Source: DASZHC01 sp035938215
GTDB taxonomy: Bacteria; Verrucomicrobiota; Verrucomicrobiia; Chthoniobacterales; JAFAMB01
NCBI GenBank assembly: GCA_035938215.1
Contig: DASZHC010000139.1
Coordinates: forward strand, 1-36,990
Direction of reading: 5' to 3'
DNA length: 36,990 nt
Below are positions 24,379 to 32,237 of this stretch, in pieces; the first letter of the stretch is position 1; every line of letters starts with the position of its first letter. The notes below the pieces were generated by a model. That model made no database searches. It saw only the letters and a list, made by a program, of their open reading frames with translations, and was not told where the DNA came from. Position numbers and translations under genes: made by a program.

Positions 24379-25269
24379 ATGTCCCCTCTTGCGCAGAATA
24401 AATCTTTTAGTGTTCAGGGCTTTGGGGTCCAGCGTTATACGGCGAACCAGCCCACTCTTAGCATTCTTGACCAACTCGCCGTGGAGGAACCGCTTGAGAT
24501 TCTGCTTTGCTTCCGTCGCAAAGGGCTCCTCGTTCGTAAACCGATCTCCATCACAATGCGTACTCCTGGAATGGATGCGGAACTCGCGATCGGCTTTCTA
24601 TATACGGAGGGAATCATTCATGGCGCAGAGATGATCGCAGACATCGAAACAGGACCTTCTTCGTCGGTAGCGCTGACGATAAATTCCGATGTCGATCTTC
24701 ACCGACTCGAAAGGCACTTCTACACCTCGTCAAGTTGCGGAGTCTGCGGGAAAACATCCCTGCAGGCATTGGAGATGAATCGTGAAATCCATCTCGACGC
24801 CGCACGACCACGGTGGTCGGTTGACGCTCTGCTGCGCGTCCCGCAAATGGTACGCGAAAAGCAGCCTATTTTCGAATCCACGGGCGCGCTTCATGCCGCG
24901 GCTCTCTGTGACTCAAGTAGCCATATCATACGCATTTGCGAAGATGTTGGCCGCCACAATGCAGTCGATAAGCTGATTGGAGCCGAGCTTCGGCGTGGAA
25001 GAGAGGATTTTTCGGATCTTCTGATGTTTGTTAGTGGGCGAGCCGGCTTTGAGCTCGTTCAGAAATCGATCATGAGCGGAATTCCATTCATGGCCGCGGT
25101 CGGCGCCCCTTCGAGCTTAGCGGTTGAACTCGCACGCAAGTACGGTTCCACGCTCGTTGGATTTTTGAGAGAAAATCGCTTTAATTTATACTCGGGTTTG
25201 GATCGCGTCCGATCTTCGGACGCGATCATCATGAATGCTTCTGGCCTGGCGTCGAAAACTGAACCGTAA
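24379..25269 (+). CDS. fdhD: Formate dehydrogenase accessory sulfurtransferase FdhD
   Basis: FdhD transfers sulfur from IscS to the molybdenum cofactor to activate formate dehydrogenase-like enzymes. From the ATG at 24379 the protein is 296 residues, close to the family norm. The catalytic sulfur-carrying cysteines are Cys120 and Cys123 in SSCGVCGK, and the family blocks LAVEEPLEI, MRTPGMDAELAIGFLYTEG, TGALHAAALCD and EDVGRHNAVDKLIG are all present. The open frame extends upstream to 24178, but that extension is translated REP sequence. It ends 6 bp before the YdeP-type oxidoreductase gene, forming an operon with its likely client enzyme. Confidence 0.9.
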   Translation: MSPLAQNKSFSVQGFGVQRYTANQPTLSILDQLAVEEPLEILLCFRRKGLLVRKPISITMRTPGMDAELAIGFLYTEGIIHGAEMIADIETGPSSSVALTINSDVDLHRLERHFYTSSSCGVCGKTSLQALEMNREIHLDAARPRWSVDALLRVPQMVREKQPIFESTGALHAAALCDSSSHIIRICEDVGRHNAVDKLIGAELRRGREDFSDLLMFVSGRAGFELVQKSIMSGIPFMAAVGAPSSLAVELARKYGSTLVGFLRENRFNLYSGLDRVRSSDAIIMNASGLASKTEP

Positions 25270-25275
25270 AGACCT

Positions 25276-27777
25276 ATGGCTTCCCGCCCTCTTGACGAAA
25301 CGCCGGCCTCTCCTTCCGGGCCCGCAACGAGAGGCGATCCCGTTCAACCCGAGCAGGAACCAGCCGATCAGTCCATGTTGCACACTGAAGGGACTATCCC
25401 CGGTGCCCAAACTCCTATTGAAGTCGAAGGTATCAGGTTGGGTAAAGCCCATACGAGCGCAGCGGGTATCGAAGGAGTCAGACAGTCGCTGCGTTATGTG
25501 TGGGGTCGTATGGGCGTGGCCCGGGGAACAAGAGCGCTTCTTAAGCTGAATCAGGTCGACGGTTTCGATTGCCAGAGCTGTGCGTGGCCAAGTCCGGATG
25601 AACACCGGCACGTAGCCGAATTCTGCGAGAACGGCGCCAAGGCAATTTCGGACGAAGCGACCCGGAGACGGGTTACCCCTGAGTTCTTCCGTGCTCATCC
25701 CGTGAGCGATTTATTGCGGCGCTCCGATTTTTGGCTGAATGAACAGGGACGGGTGACTCATCCAATGGTCAAGGCAGAATCGAACGATCGCTACGAACCC
25801 ATTACCTGGGAAGAAGCTTTCGCGATGGTGGCAAAGGAGCTCAACGATCTTCGGTCGCCTGACGAGGCCGCCTTTTATACTTCCGGCAGAACGAGCAATG
25901 AGGCCGCCTACCTCTACCAGTTGTTCGTTCGTGTATACGGCACGAACAATCTTCCCGATTGTTCGAACATGTGCCACGAATCGAGCGGCGCCGCTCTGAT
26001 GGAGACCATTGGCATCGGCAAGGGAACGGTCACCCTGGATGACTTTTTGAAGGCAGACGCGATTTTCGTCGTGGGCCAAAATCCGGGAACGAATCATCCG
26101 CGAATGCTGACTTCGTTGGAACATGCGAAAGAACGAGGAGCTAAAATCCTCAGCATCAATCCACTCCCGGAGACCGGAAATTTTCGTTTCAAGGATCCCA
26201 ATCCCCAAAATTTCAACAACCCGATCAGAGCGGTAACGACTTTTATCGGCACGGGAACTCCGCTTTCGGATCTCTGGTTGCCCGTGAAGATTAACGGGGA
26301 CCTTGCCCTGTTTAAAGGCATTATGAAAGAGCTTCTCGATGAAGAGAGGAAGCGACCGGGGAAAATTTTCGATCACGAGTTTATTGCTCGCCACACGACC
26401 GGCTACGATGCACTGATCTCGTCGCTGGAGAAGGTGGACTGGCAGGAGATCATCAAGAGCAGCGGTCTGGATCGCTCCCAGATTCGCCAGGCTGCCGATC
26501 TGACCCTTGCGGCTGAAAGAATCATCTGTTGCTGGGCAATGGGGCTCACGCAGCATAAGAATGCTGTTTCCACGATTCGAGAGATCGCTAATTTTTTACT
26601 GCTGAGAGGAAACGTCGGAAGGCCGGGGGCTGGGGTTTGTCCGGTCCGGGGACACAGCAATGTTCAGGGAGACCGCACCATAGGCATATGGGAGAAACCC
26701 GCTCCTTCTCTTCTCGACAGGCTAGCACAGCGCTATCAATTCCAACCTCCGCGGGATCACGGAAAGGATACCGTCGAGACTATTAAAGCAATGCATAGCG
26801 GCCAAATTAAGGTTTTCTTTGCTCTGGGAGGAAATTTCTTGTCTGCGGCTCCAGACACGGAATTCACGGCCGAAGCCCTGACACGATGCCGGCTCACCGT
26901 TCATGTTTCGACCAAGCTGAACCGAGCGCATCTTGTGACGGGCCGGACGGCTCTGATTCTGCCCTGTCTCGGCCGTTCTGAACAGGACCACCGGCCAAGC
27001 GGCGACCAGTTTGTGACCGTCGAAGACAGCATGGGAATCATTAATCCCTCACGCGGGCACTTGCCGCCCGCTTCCAAACAGTTGTTAAGCGAACCCGTAA
27101 TTGTGGCGCGGCTGGCGGAGGCGGTATTAGGAAATAGACCGAAGCTGGAATGGTCGAGATGGTCCGCCGACTACAATTTGATTCGGGACGAAATCGAGCA
27201 AGTGATTCCGGGCTTCGAACAATTCAATCATCGAATATCTAAAGGAGTCTTTTATTTGCCAAATCCGCCACGGGACCGGCGGGAGTTTCCTACATCAACC
27301 GGAAAGGCAAATTTTACCGTCAACCAGATTGAACTCCTTCCCGTTCATCCCGGCCAGTACGTTTTGATGACGATGCGCAGTCATGATCAGTTCAACACAA
27401 CGATCTATGGATTGGACGATCGCTATCGCGGTATCTACAACGGACGAAGGGTCATCTTCATGAATTCGGAGGATATGAGGGTGGCAGGACTTGTGCAGGG
27501 CCAACCTGTCGATATTACCAGCCATTTCGAAGGCAATGAGCGCCACGCGTATCGGTTTCTGGTCGCGCCCTATTCAATTCCTCGTGGCTGCGTCGCAGCC
27601 TATTTTCCCGAGGCTAATGTGCTGGTTCCGGTCGGCAGCGTGGCAGACAAAAGCAATACTCCCGCATCTAAATCGGTGATTGTGACTCTTTCCCCGTCCC
27701 CGGACGTCGAGGCCGTGAGCCAGCGCGTCCAAATCGAAGTTTCCGAGGTTCTTCGGGCGCAGGCACCCGCAGTGTAG
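25276..27777 (+). CDS. YdeP/FdhF-type molybdopterin oxidoreductase alpha subunit
   Basis: An 833-residue molybdopterin oxidoreductase of the YdeP (formate dehydrogenase alpha-like) group. It has only a reduced N-terminal iron-sulfur motif, Cys99 and Cys102 in FDCQSCAWPSP, as usual in this group. FYTSGRTSNEAAYLYQLF and CSNMCHESSG follow, then cofactor-binding blocks such as ALGGNFLSAAPDTEF and CPVRGHSNVQGDRT. The C-terminal molydop-binding region holds MTMRSHDQFNTTIYGLDDRY. The start may be 25276 or a later ATG at 25375; the first 50 residues are poorly conserved and Pro/Glu-rich. Substrate is unknown; YdeP is linked to acid resistance in Escherichia coli. It is 6 bp after fdhD, whose product would sulfurate its cofactor. 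Confidence 0.85.
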   Translation: MASRPLDETPASPSGPATRGDPVQPEQEPADQSMLHTEGTIPGAQTPIEVEGIRLGKAHTSAAGIEGVRQSLRYVWGRMGVARGTRALLKLNQVDGFDCQSCAWPSPDEHRHVAEFCENGAKAISDEATRRRVTPEFFRAHPVSDLLRRSDFWLNEQGRVTHPMVKAESNDRYEPITWEEAFAMVAKELNDLRSPDEAAFYTSGRTSNEAAYLYQLFVRVYGTNNLPDCSNMCHESSGAALMETIGIGKGTVTLDDFLKADAIFVVGQNPGTNHPRMLTSLEHAKERGAKILSINPLPETGNFRFKDPNPQNFNNPIRAVTTFIGTGTPLSDLWLPVKINGDLALFKGIMKELLDEERKRPGKIFDHEFIARHTTGYDALISSLEKVDWQEIIKSSGLDRSQIRQAADLTLAAERIICCWAMGLTQHKNAVSTIREIANFLLLRGNVGRPGAGVCPVRGHSNVQGDRTIGIWEKPAPSLLDRLAQRYQFQPPRDHGKDTVETIKAMHSGQIKVFFALGGNFLSAAPDTEFTAEALTRCRLTVHVSTKLNRAHLVTGRTALILPCLGRSEQDHRPSGDQFVTVEDSMGIINPSRGHLPPASKQLLSEPVIVARLAEAVLGNRPKLEWSRWSADYNLIRDEIEQVIPGFEQFNHRISKGVFYLPNPPRDRREFPTSTGKANFTVNQIELLPVHPGQYVLMTMRSHDQFNTTIYGLDDRYRGIYNGRRVIFMNSEDMRVAGLVQGQPVDITSHFEGNERHAYRFLVAPYSIPRGCVAAYFPEANVLVPVGSVADKSNTPASKSVIVTLSPSPDVEAVSQRVQIEVSEVLRAQAPAV

Positions 27778-28111
27778 AGCTGTGGAAGGTTCCTGCTGTT
27801 TCTGGAGGTCTGCGGTCCCTCGCAGCCGCGGTTGGCCGATATCAACACCGGGTTTCACGGCGCCGACGGAGCGGACGCCCTCCAGGGGATCGGTCGGCAA
27901 TGGCCTACACTCCCGTCAGCAACCTAACCGGTTTGTACAACGAAGCCCATTCCTCCCTTTCTGTTTCAATCAAAAATCAAGCTCCATCACTGAACGTCTA
28001 AGTCATTGCCCCTCAATCGTTTCCACCAGTTCCGCCCAGCGTCCACAACTATCTGCGGCCTTGTCACTTATCTTCCGGTTGGATTTTTCGTTCCGCTCGG
28101 TAAGTTGCCGG
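27778..28111. repeat. Intergenic region with an inverted pair of REP-like units (27802-27830 and 27859-27885)
   Basis: No gene is supported in this 334-bp stretch. A plus-strand unit begins CTGGAGGTCTGCGGTCCCTC at 27802, with CTGCG and CGCAG able to pair. A minus-strand unit begins CTGGAGGGCGTCCGCTCCGT at 27885. They face each other across about 28 bp, as in the pair at 24167-24247. The rest may hold the promoter of the small secreted protein gene. Confidence 0.55.
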
Positions 28112-28402
28112 ATGCGTCTACCGGCATTTTTCACTCTCGGGGTTTTAACAGCAGGGTCCCTTCTGGCTGATGAAGTGCCAATTGAGCAATTGCCCCGCGT
28201 CGTGCTCGAAACCGTGGAGATGGAGAAAGGGGATGGAATCGCAAAAAGCGCGGATAGTTACACCTGGGCAACTACAACAATTTACAAGGTCGAAATCGAT
28301 CTTGATGGTGTGCCCGAGCTTGAATTGCATGTTGCCGAGAACGGAAAGCTGATCCGTGTCGATCGGCTCCAACCTGAAATGGACAGCGACGATGAGGAGT
28401 AA
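28112..28402 (+). CDS. Small secreted PepSY-like protein
   Basis: From the ATG at 28112 the protein is 96 residues. A signal peptide (RLPAFFTLGVLTAGSLLADE) is followed by a small domain with the pattern of a PepSY-like fold: TTIYKVEIDLDGVPELELHV, then AENGKLIRV. PepSY-type periplasmic domains can inhibit peptidases or bind ligands. The longer open frame back to 27782 runs through REP-like sequence and is not likely translated. It lies between the YdeP gene and mobA, but is too weakly characterised to be tied to molybdenum enzymes. Confidence 0.6.
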   Translation: MRLPAFFTLGVLTAGSLLADEVPIEQLPRVVLETVEMEKGDGIAKSADSYTWATTTIYKVEIDLDGVPELELHVAENGKLIRVDRLQPEMDSDDEE

Positions 28403-28484
28403 AAGTCGCCGCCGCGTGCATCCCCGGCCCTTTCTTGCCAACCTGCCGGCAGGATAGCAATTCGCGAGGAGATGTTCTCACGCG

Positions 28485-29024
28485 TCAGCTCGGATAATTC
28501 CAATTTGTAAACTGATCGTCCATATGAGGCGGTACGGGCCACGGGTGAACAAGTCCGGCTGCAACAAGTTCACGGACGAACTCTTGAAGCCTTAGTTCGG
28601 AGCGGTCAAGCCTTGCAGCGGCTATACCGAAGGCTCGCTTGGGATAGACGGCAGTGAGCGGCTCATAGCACCCCTCCCTCACAGGCACGACGCCGCAACC
28701 ATTGGTAGAATGAAGCAATAACCGCCTCAGGCATCCGGATTCCATGCGGGGCAGATCGACCGCCAAAGCCAGCAGAAATTCGTGCGCGCAAGCCTCGAGA
28801 CATGTTGCAATTCCAGCCAACGGTCCGGCGGAAGTCCAGCGGTCGGAAATCGCGACAACATGCGACCCGGCTCTTTGAGGGCCCGAAAGTATCAACTGTC
28901 TCGGCTTCAATTCCTCCAGGACTGACAACTGGCGCTTCCAGAGCGGCATCTGTCGGGCTCGCCATGTAACTGTCAGCAGCGCCTTGTCGGTTCCCATGCG
29001 CCGCGATTCGCCCCCAGCGATCAA
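28485..29024 (-). CDS. mobA: Molybdenum cofactor guanylyltransferase MobA
   Basis: MobA attaches GMP from GTP to molybdopterin to make the guanine dinucleotide cofactor used by YdeP/FdhF-type enzymes, such as the one encoded at 25276. The 179-residue frame has the nucleotide-binding loop IAGGESRRMGTDKALL at the very start, ILSGPQRAGSHVVAISDR, the Asp of LALAVDLPRM, and the C-terminal FTNWNYP that corresponds to the family F-x-N-x-N-T-P. The start is uncertain. The TTG at 29024 leaves only one residue before the loop, whereas relatives have about four to eight. An ATT at 29042 (IEFAAALIAGGES) would restore the normal length. There is no ATG. It may be cut short at the 5' end. Confidence 0.85.
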   Translation of the reverse strand: MIAGGESRRMGTDKALLTVTWRARQMPLWKRQLSVLEELKPRQLILSGPQRAGSHVVAISDRWTSAGPLAGIATCLEACAHEFLLALAVDLPRMESGCLRRLLLHSTNGCGVVPVREGCYEPLTAVYPKRAFGIAAARLDRSELRLQEFVRELVAAGLVHPWPVPPHMDDQFTNWNYPS

Positions 29025-29077
29025 GGCTGCCGCGAACTCAATCGCGGCAATGTCCCGAAAACTATTTTGCTTTCCAA

Positions 29078-29098
29078 GGATTCTAGACGGTACACGAG
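29078..29098. repeat. Degenerate half-site of the dispersed palindrome (copy 3)
   Basis: GGATTCTAGACGGTACACGA begins this copy. It matches the right arm at 4242-4264 apart from a 2-base deletion and two substitutions. It lies in the spacer between the mobA start and trpA and does not touch a stop codon. Confidence 0.55.
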
Positions 29099-29188
29099 CC
29101 TCCGGAGAAAAATATGTTAATTTTCACGGGCGGGCGCCAGAAAAGCTGTGGCAATTCCCGCCTTCATTTGAGACATCTCAATCTCCTT

Positions 29189-29983
29189 ATGCAAAACCGC
29201 ATTGACCAGACATTTGCCTCTTTGCGGGCAACGAAGAAGCCGGGGTTCATGGCCTATATCACCGGTGGAGATCCCACGCTCGAACGCACGGTGGAGGTGG
29301 CTCTCTCGCTGGCCGATGCGGGAATCGACTTCCTGGAAATTGGCGTTCCTTTCTCGGATCCTCTTGCTGATGGTGAAGCAAATCAATTGGGGGCACAACG
29401 TGCTTTAGCTGCCGGTACGACTCTTCCGAAGTTACTCCGTGTTGTGAGTAAAATTCGGCAGAAGTGCCCGTTACCAATAATATTATACAGTTACCTGAAT
29501 CCCCTGTTCCAGTATGGATTTGAACGTTTTGAACGCGATGCTTTCGAAGCGGGCGTCGACGGTCTGCTCCTGCTGGATTTACCTCCGGATGAAACACTGC
29601 TCGCCGATAACAAGGATAAACTGATCCACCGTATCCGACTGATTGCTCCCACCACCTCCGTTGCGCGCATGAGACAGATCGTCTCGAAAGCCAGCGGATT
29701 CATTTACTATGTCTCCAGAGAAGGTGTGACAGGCGAGCGCGCTCAATTGGCTCAGAACATCGGCGAGCACGTAGCTCAAATTCGGGGCGAAACGGACCTG
29801 CCGGTAGCTGTCGGCTTCGGCATTTCAAATCCGGAACAGGTCTCAATGGTTGCGGAGCTTGCGGACGCCGTCGTGGTCGGCAGCGCGATTGTGCGCCGGA
29901 TCGGCGAGTTCGCCGAGGACCCGGAGTTGCCCAAACGGATCGGGGAGTTTGTTCGACTGCTTGTGCAGGCGGCGAGACGCTAA
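29189..29983 (+). CDS. trpA: Tryptophan synthase alpha subunit TrpA
   Basis: TrpA cleaves indole-3-glycerol phosphate to indole and glyceraldehyde-3-phosphate, passing indole to TrpB. From the ATG at 29189 the protein is 264 residues. The catalytic Glu50 and Asp61 lie in DFLEIGVPFSDPLADG, and the phosphate-binding segments GVDGLLLLDLPPDE, YYVSREGVTGERA and VAVGFGISNPEQV are typical. After DPLADG the usual P-x-I-Q is replaced by EANQLGAQ, probably a lineage feature. The longer frame from 29114 starts in a GC-rich leader and is not supported. trpB is not adjacent here. No clear ribosome-binding site precedes the start. Confidence 0.9.
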   Translation: MQNRIDQTFASLRATKKPGFMAYITGGDPTLERTVEVALSLADAGIDFLEIGVPFSDPLADGEANQLGAQRALAAGTTLPKLLRVVSKIRQKCPLPIILYSYLNPLFQYGFERFERDAFEAGVDGLLLLDLPPDETLLADNKDKLIHRIRLIAPTTSVARMRQIVSKASGFIYYVSREGVTGERAQLAQNIGEHVAQIRGETDLPVAVGFGISNPEQVSMVAELADAVVVGSAIVRRIGEFAEDPELPKRIGEFVRLLVQAARR

Positions 29984-30225
29984 GGGAGGGCATAGGTTCG
30001 CAACCAGGTAAGAGGCATGCCAGGAGCAGATCTCCGAGCTGCCCGTGGAGACCGGCCATTGGCCTTCCGTAATCTCCGAGGCGACCGCGTTTTGCGATGT
30101 GTGCTTTGGGACTCCGGCGGGAATAGAGTGCGTGATCTCGGCTTTTAGCTTGAGACTAGTCTTCGTCCGGATCATCTTTGGTAGCACCGTTACCAACGTT
30201 TCCAAATATTTGAGGCTAAGTCCGG

Positions 30226-30564
30226 ATGAAGAAGATCGAGGCGATCGTAAGGCCGTTTAAACTGGATGAAGTAAAGGACGCCTTGACCGAGGTTGGGATC
30301 GAGGGGATGACCATCACGGAGGTCAAAGGATTTGGCCGCCAGAGAGGGCACCCGGTTACATACTCAGGGACCGAGTACAACAGCTCTTTCATGCCCAAAG
30401 TGAAATTCGAAATTGTGCTTTCGGACTCTCGGGTCCAGAGGGCGGTGGACGCGATTCTTCGTGCTGCCCGCACCAAAAAGATCGGCGATGGAAGAATCTT
30501 TATTGTCTCGATTGATCAAGTGATTCGAATTCGGACGAAGGAAAGGGGCGAGGAAGCCGTTTAG
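30226..30564 (+). CDS. glnB: Nitrogen regulatory protein PII (GlnB/GlnK family)
   Basis: A 112-residue PII signal protein that senses 2-oxoglutarate and ATP/ADP and controls nitrogen metabolism. It starts MKKIEAIVRPFKLDEVKDAL, has the T-loop with the uridylylatable Tyr51 (GTEYNSSFMPKVKFEIV), Lys58, and the C-terminal signature TKKIGDGRIFIVSIDQVIRI. Compared with enterobacterial PII the T-loop tip is changed (PVTYSGTEYNSS). No amtB or glnA gene is adjacent, so GlnB is preferred to GlnK only weakly. Confidence 0.9.
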   Translation: MKKIEAIVRPFKLDEVKDALTEVGIEGMTITEVKGFGRQRGHPVTYSGTEYNSSFMPKVKFEIVLSDSRVQRAVDAILRAARTKKIGDGRIFIVSIDQVIRIRTKERGEEAV

Positions 30565-30625
30565 CCTGGATTCCAAAGCTTGGAGATCGTTCTCATCCTC
30601 TCGCACATGGGGCTTCCGAGAAAGG

Positions 30626-31018
30626 CTAACTTTCCAGCCACTGTTTTTGCGGTTGGTTGGTTTGACCTGAGACAGCGAGATTTCGATGGGTGACGACGAG
30701 CACCATAGACGACCTTTTGGCGACGACATCCTTGAATTTCACGCGCACCGAGGAAAGAAGCAGGGCCACCGGAATACATGCGCCGATTATCTTACCCAGC
30801 CATTCGCGCACGTAACGCTCGTTGAGGCCGGAGCGCGCCGCGATCGCTTCACTTCTCGCGGCCGGCATGTCTGCCATGGCGTCGAAAAGCCCTACCCAGT
30901 GGCCCAGAGAGGTCATAAGACAAAGCACCCCGGCGTTCAAGACGCCGACCAAGCGCTCCTCGAAAGCCGCGGCCCGAGAGTGATCGAATGGAGCGGGGTC
31001 AGGCACGAGATCCTCCAT
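30626..31018 (-). pseudogene. N-terminal fragment of class I SAM-dependent methyltransferase
   Basis: The first 75 residues match the winged-helix N-terminus of a methyltransferase group: FEERLVGVLNAGVLCLMTSL, then GHWVGLFDAMADMPA and SGLNERYVREWLG. Full members are about 350 residues and continue into a SAM-binding Rossmann domain. Here, right after REWLG, the sequence turns into unrelated residues and stops at 30626. No SAM motif (G-x-G-x-G) is found in the remaining frame. The first part is unbroken, so the truncation was probably a single deletion near 30790. Confidence 0.7.
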
Positions 31019-31067
31019 TGCAGAAATAAGCTAAAGGATATTTCTTCCTTCCTCAAACTGGGTCGTC

Positions 31068-31271
31068 CTAACATAATCGTAGTTCGATCGTCGCCGGGCA
31101 ACGTAGTTGCAGCGGCCCGAGAACGTAAATCGCTCGACGCGATCGAATGCGTTCGGACTCAATAGAACCTGCGGCATCTGATATCACTCCTGAAAGATCG
31201 CGGAGCTTTCCTGCTTTAATCAGCAATGCTGGACGTTCTGAGCCTTTGTTCCCATAAGGAAGTAGTTTCAT
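31068..31271 (-). pseudogene. FAH-family hydrolase N-terminal stub (diketo-deoxysugar hydrolase-like)
   Basis: The frame from ATG 31271 (preceded by AGAGAAAG) starts MKLLPYGNKGSERPALLIKA, then GKLRDLSGVISDAAG. This is the N-terminal domain of fumarylacetoacetate hydrolase-family enzymes, which in deoxysugar degradation split 2,4-diketo-3-deoxy-L-fuconate or L-rhamnonate. After residue about 35 similarity ends and the frame stops at 67 residues instead of about 285, so the metal-binding catalytic domain is lost. It is 19 bp downstream of an SDR that would make the substrate, matching the usual gene order of the pathway. Confidence 0.65.
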
Positions 31272-31290
31272 CTTTCTCTCTTTCGTCTTG

Positions 31291-32043
31291 TCAGTAGGTT
31301 GCGCGACCACCGCTGATGTCGAAGACCGCTCCGGTGGTAAATGAGTTCTCTTCAGAGACAAGCCATGCAACCATTGCATTCACTTCGTTAACCTCCAGGA
31401 AGCGTCCACGGGGAATGCGTGACAGCATGAAATCAATATGCTCCTGGCTCATTTGGTCGAATATCCGTGTGCGTGCGGCTGCAGGGGTTATGCAGTTGAC
31501 CGAAATATTTTTGTTCGCTGTCTCTTTTCCCAGCGACTTGGTGAACGCGATGACTCCCGCCTTTGAGGCACTGTAGGCTGACGCGTTCGCATTGCCTTCC
31601 TTGCCCGCAATGGACGCGACGTTCACGATGCGTCCGTAATCTTGTTCCAACATGTAAGGAACGATTGCGCGGCAACACAGGAAGACGCCTGTCAAGTTGA
31701 TGTCGATCACTTGTTTCCACGCATCTATCGGATACTCCCACGACTTGTAGTTGGGACCGGTGATGCCCGCGTTGGCGACAAGGATATCGATTCTGCCGTG
31801 TTGCTGCACCGCTGATTTCGTGGCTGCATCGACACTTTCAGCAGAGGCGACATCAACTATTTCGAACGACACCTGACCTTGAATGCTGAGCTCTTCTTGC
31901 GCCTTTTTCAAAAGCTCTTCATCGCGATCCCAGAGCGATACTGTCGCACCTGACGCGATCAAACGCGATGCGATGGAGAAGCCTATGCCTTGCGCCCCGC
32001 CCGTGATGACTGCTTTTCGTTGCTTCAAATCAATCTGATTCAT
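31291..32043 (-). CDS. SDR oxidoreductase, 2-keto-3-deoxy-L-fuconate dehydrogenase-like
   Basis: An intact 250-residue classical SDR with NAD(P) loop TGGAQGIG (14-21), NNAG-equivalent ANAG, catalytic Ser144 (VASIAG), Tyr157 and Lys161 (SAYSASKAG), and the C-terminus ISGGRATY. Segments such as NAGITGP, the LCCRAIVPYM helix and IAGKEGN are shared with the dehydrogenases that oxidise 2-keto-3-deoxy-L-fuconate or the L-rhamnonate equivalent. The generic alternative is 3-oxoacyl-ACP reductase, less likely given the neighbouring FAH stub and sugar-dehydrogenase-like SDR. It is divergent from the second SDR gene across a 194-bp spacer. Confidence 0.8.
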   Translation of the reverse strand: MNQIDLKQRKAVITGGAQGIGFSIASRLIASGATVSLWDRDEELLKKAQEELSIQGQVSFEIVDVASAESVDAATKSAVQQHGRIDILVANAGITGPNYKSWEYPIDAWKQVIDINLTGVFLCCRAIVPYMLEQDYGRIVNVASIAGKEGNANASAYSASKAGVIAFTKSLGKETANKNISVNCITPAAARTRIFDQMSQEHIDFMLSRIPRGRFLEVNEVNAMVAWLVSEENSFTTGAVFDISGGRATY

Positions 32044-32209
32044 GATTCCTCGCGAGCGCTACTTGTTGGGCACTCTTGCGGATGGGCGATTGCAGGCTCG
32101 GGAGCGCTTTGCAAGATTGGCAAGGGGATGTGATGTCGCTGGAACTGTCCGTTTGTCGCCAAAGTGGTCTTGGCGGCTAGCAGAAAAAATTATAGGAGTT
32201 TTCTAGGTA

Positions 32210-32228
32210 ATATGTAACGTTTTTCAAA
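32210..32228. promoter_or_regulatory. Possible LacI-type operator in the divergent SDR spacer
   Basis: An AACGTT core at 32216-32221, in an A/T-rich near-palindromic setting (ATATGTAACGTTTTTC), lies about 17 bp before the second SDR start. Central AACGTT is common in LacI-family operators, and a LacI relic lies at 33256-33930. Six bases alone are weak evidence. Confidence 0.25.
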
Positions 32229-32237
32229 ACCCTTTTC

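Noticed and set aside
27782..28111. Upstream extension of the PepSY-like gene
   Set aside because: It runs through palindromic repeat units and has no conserved features; the signal peptide starts at 28112.
28518..28540. Sequence ATATGAGGCGGTACGGG resembling the dispersed palindrome
   Set aside because: It lies inside the conserved C-terminus of mobA and encodes residues expected there; the similarity is short and likely chance.
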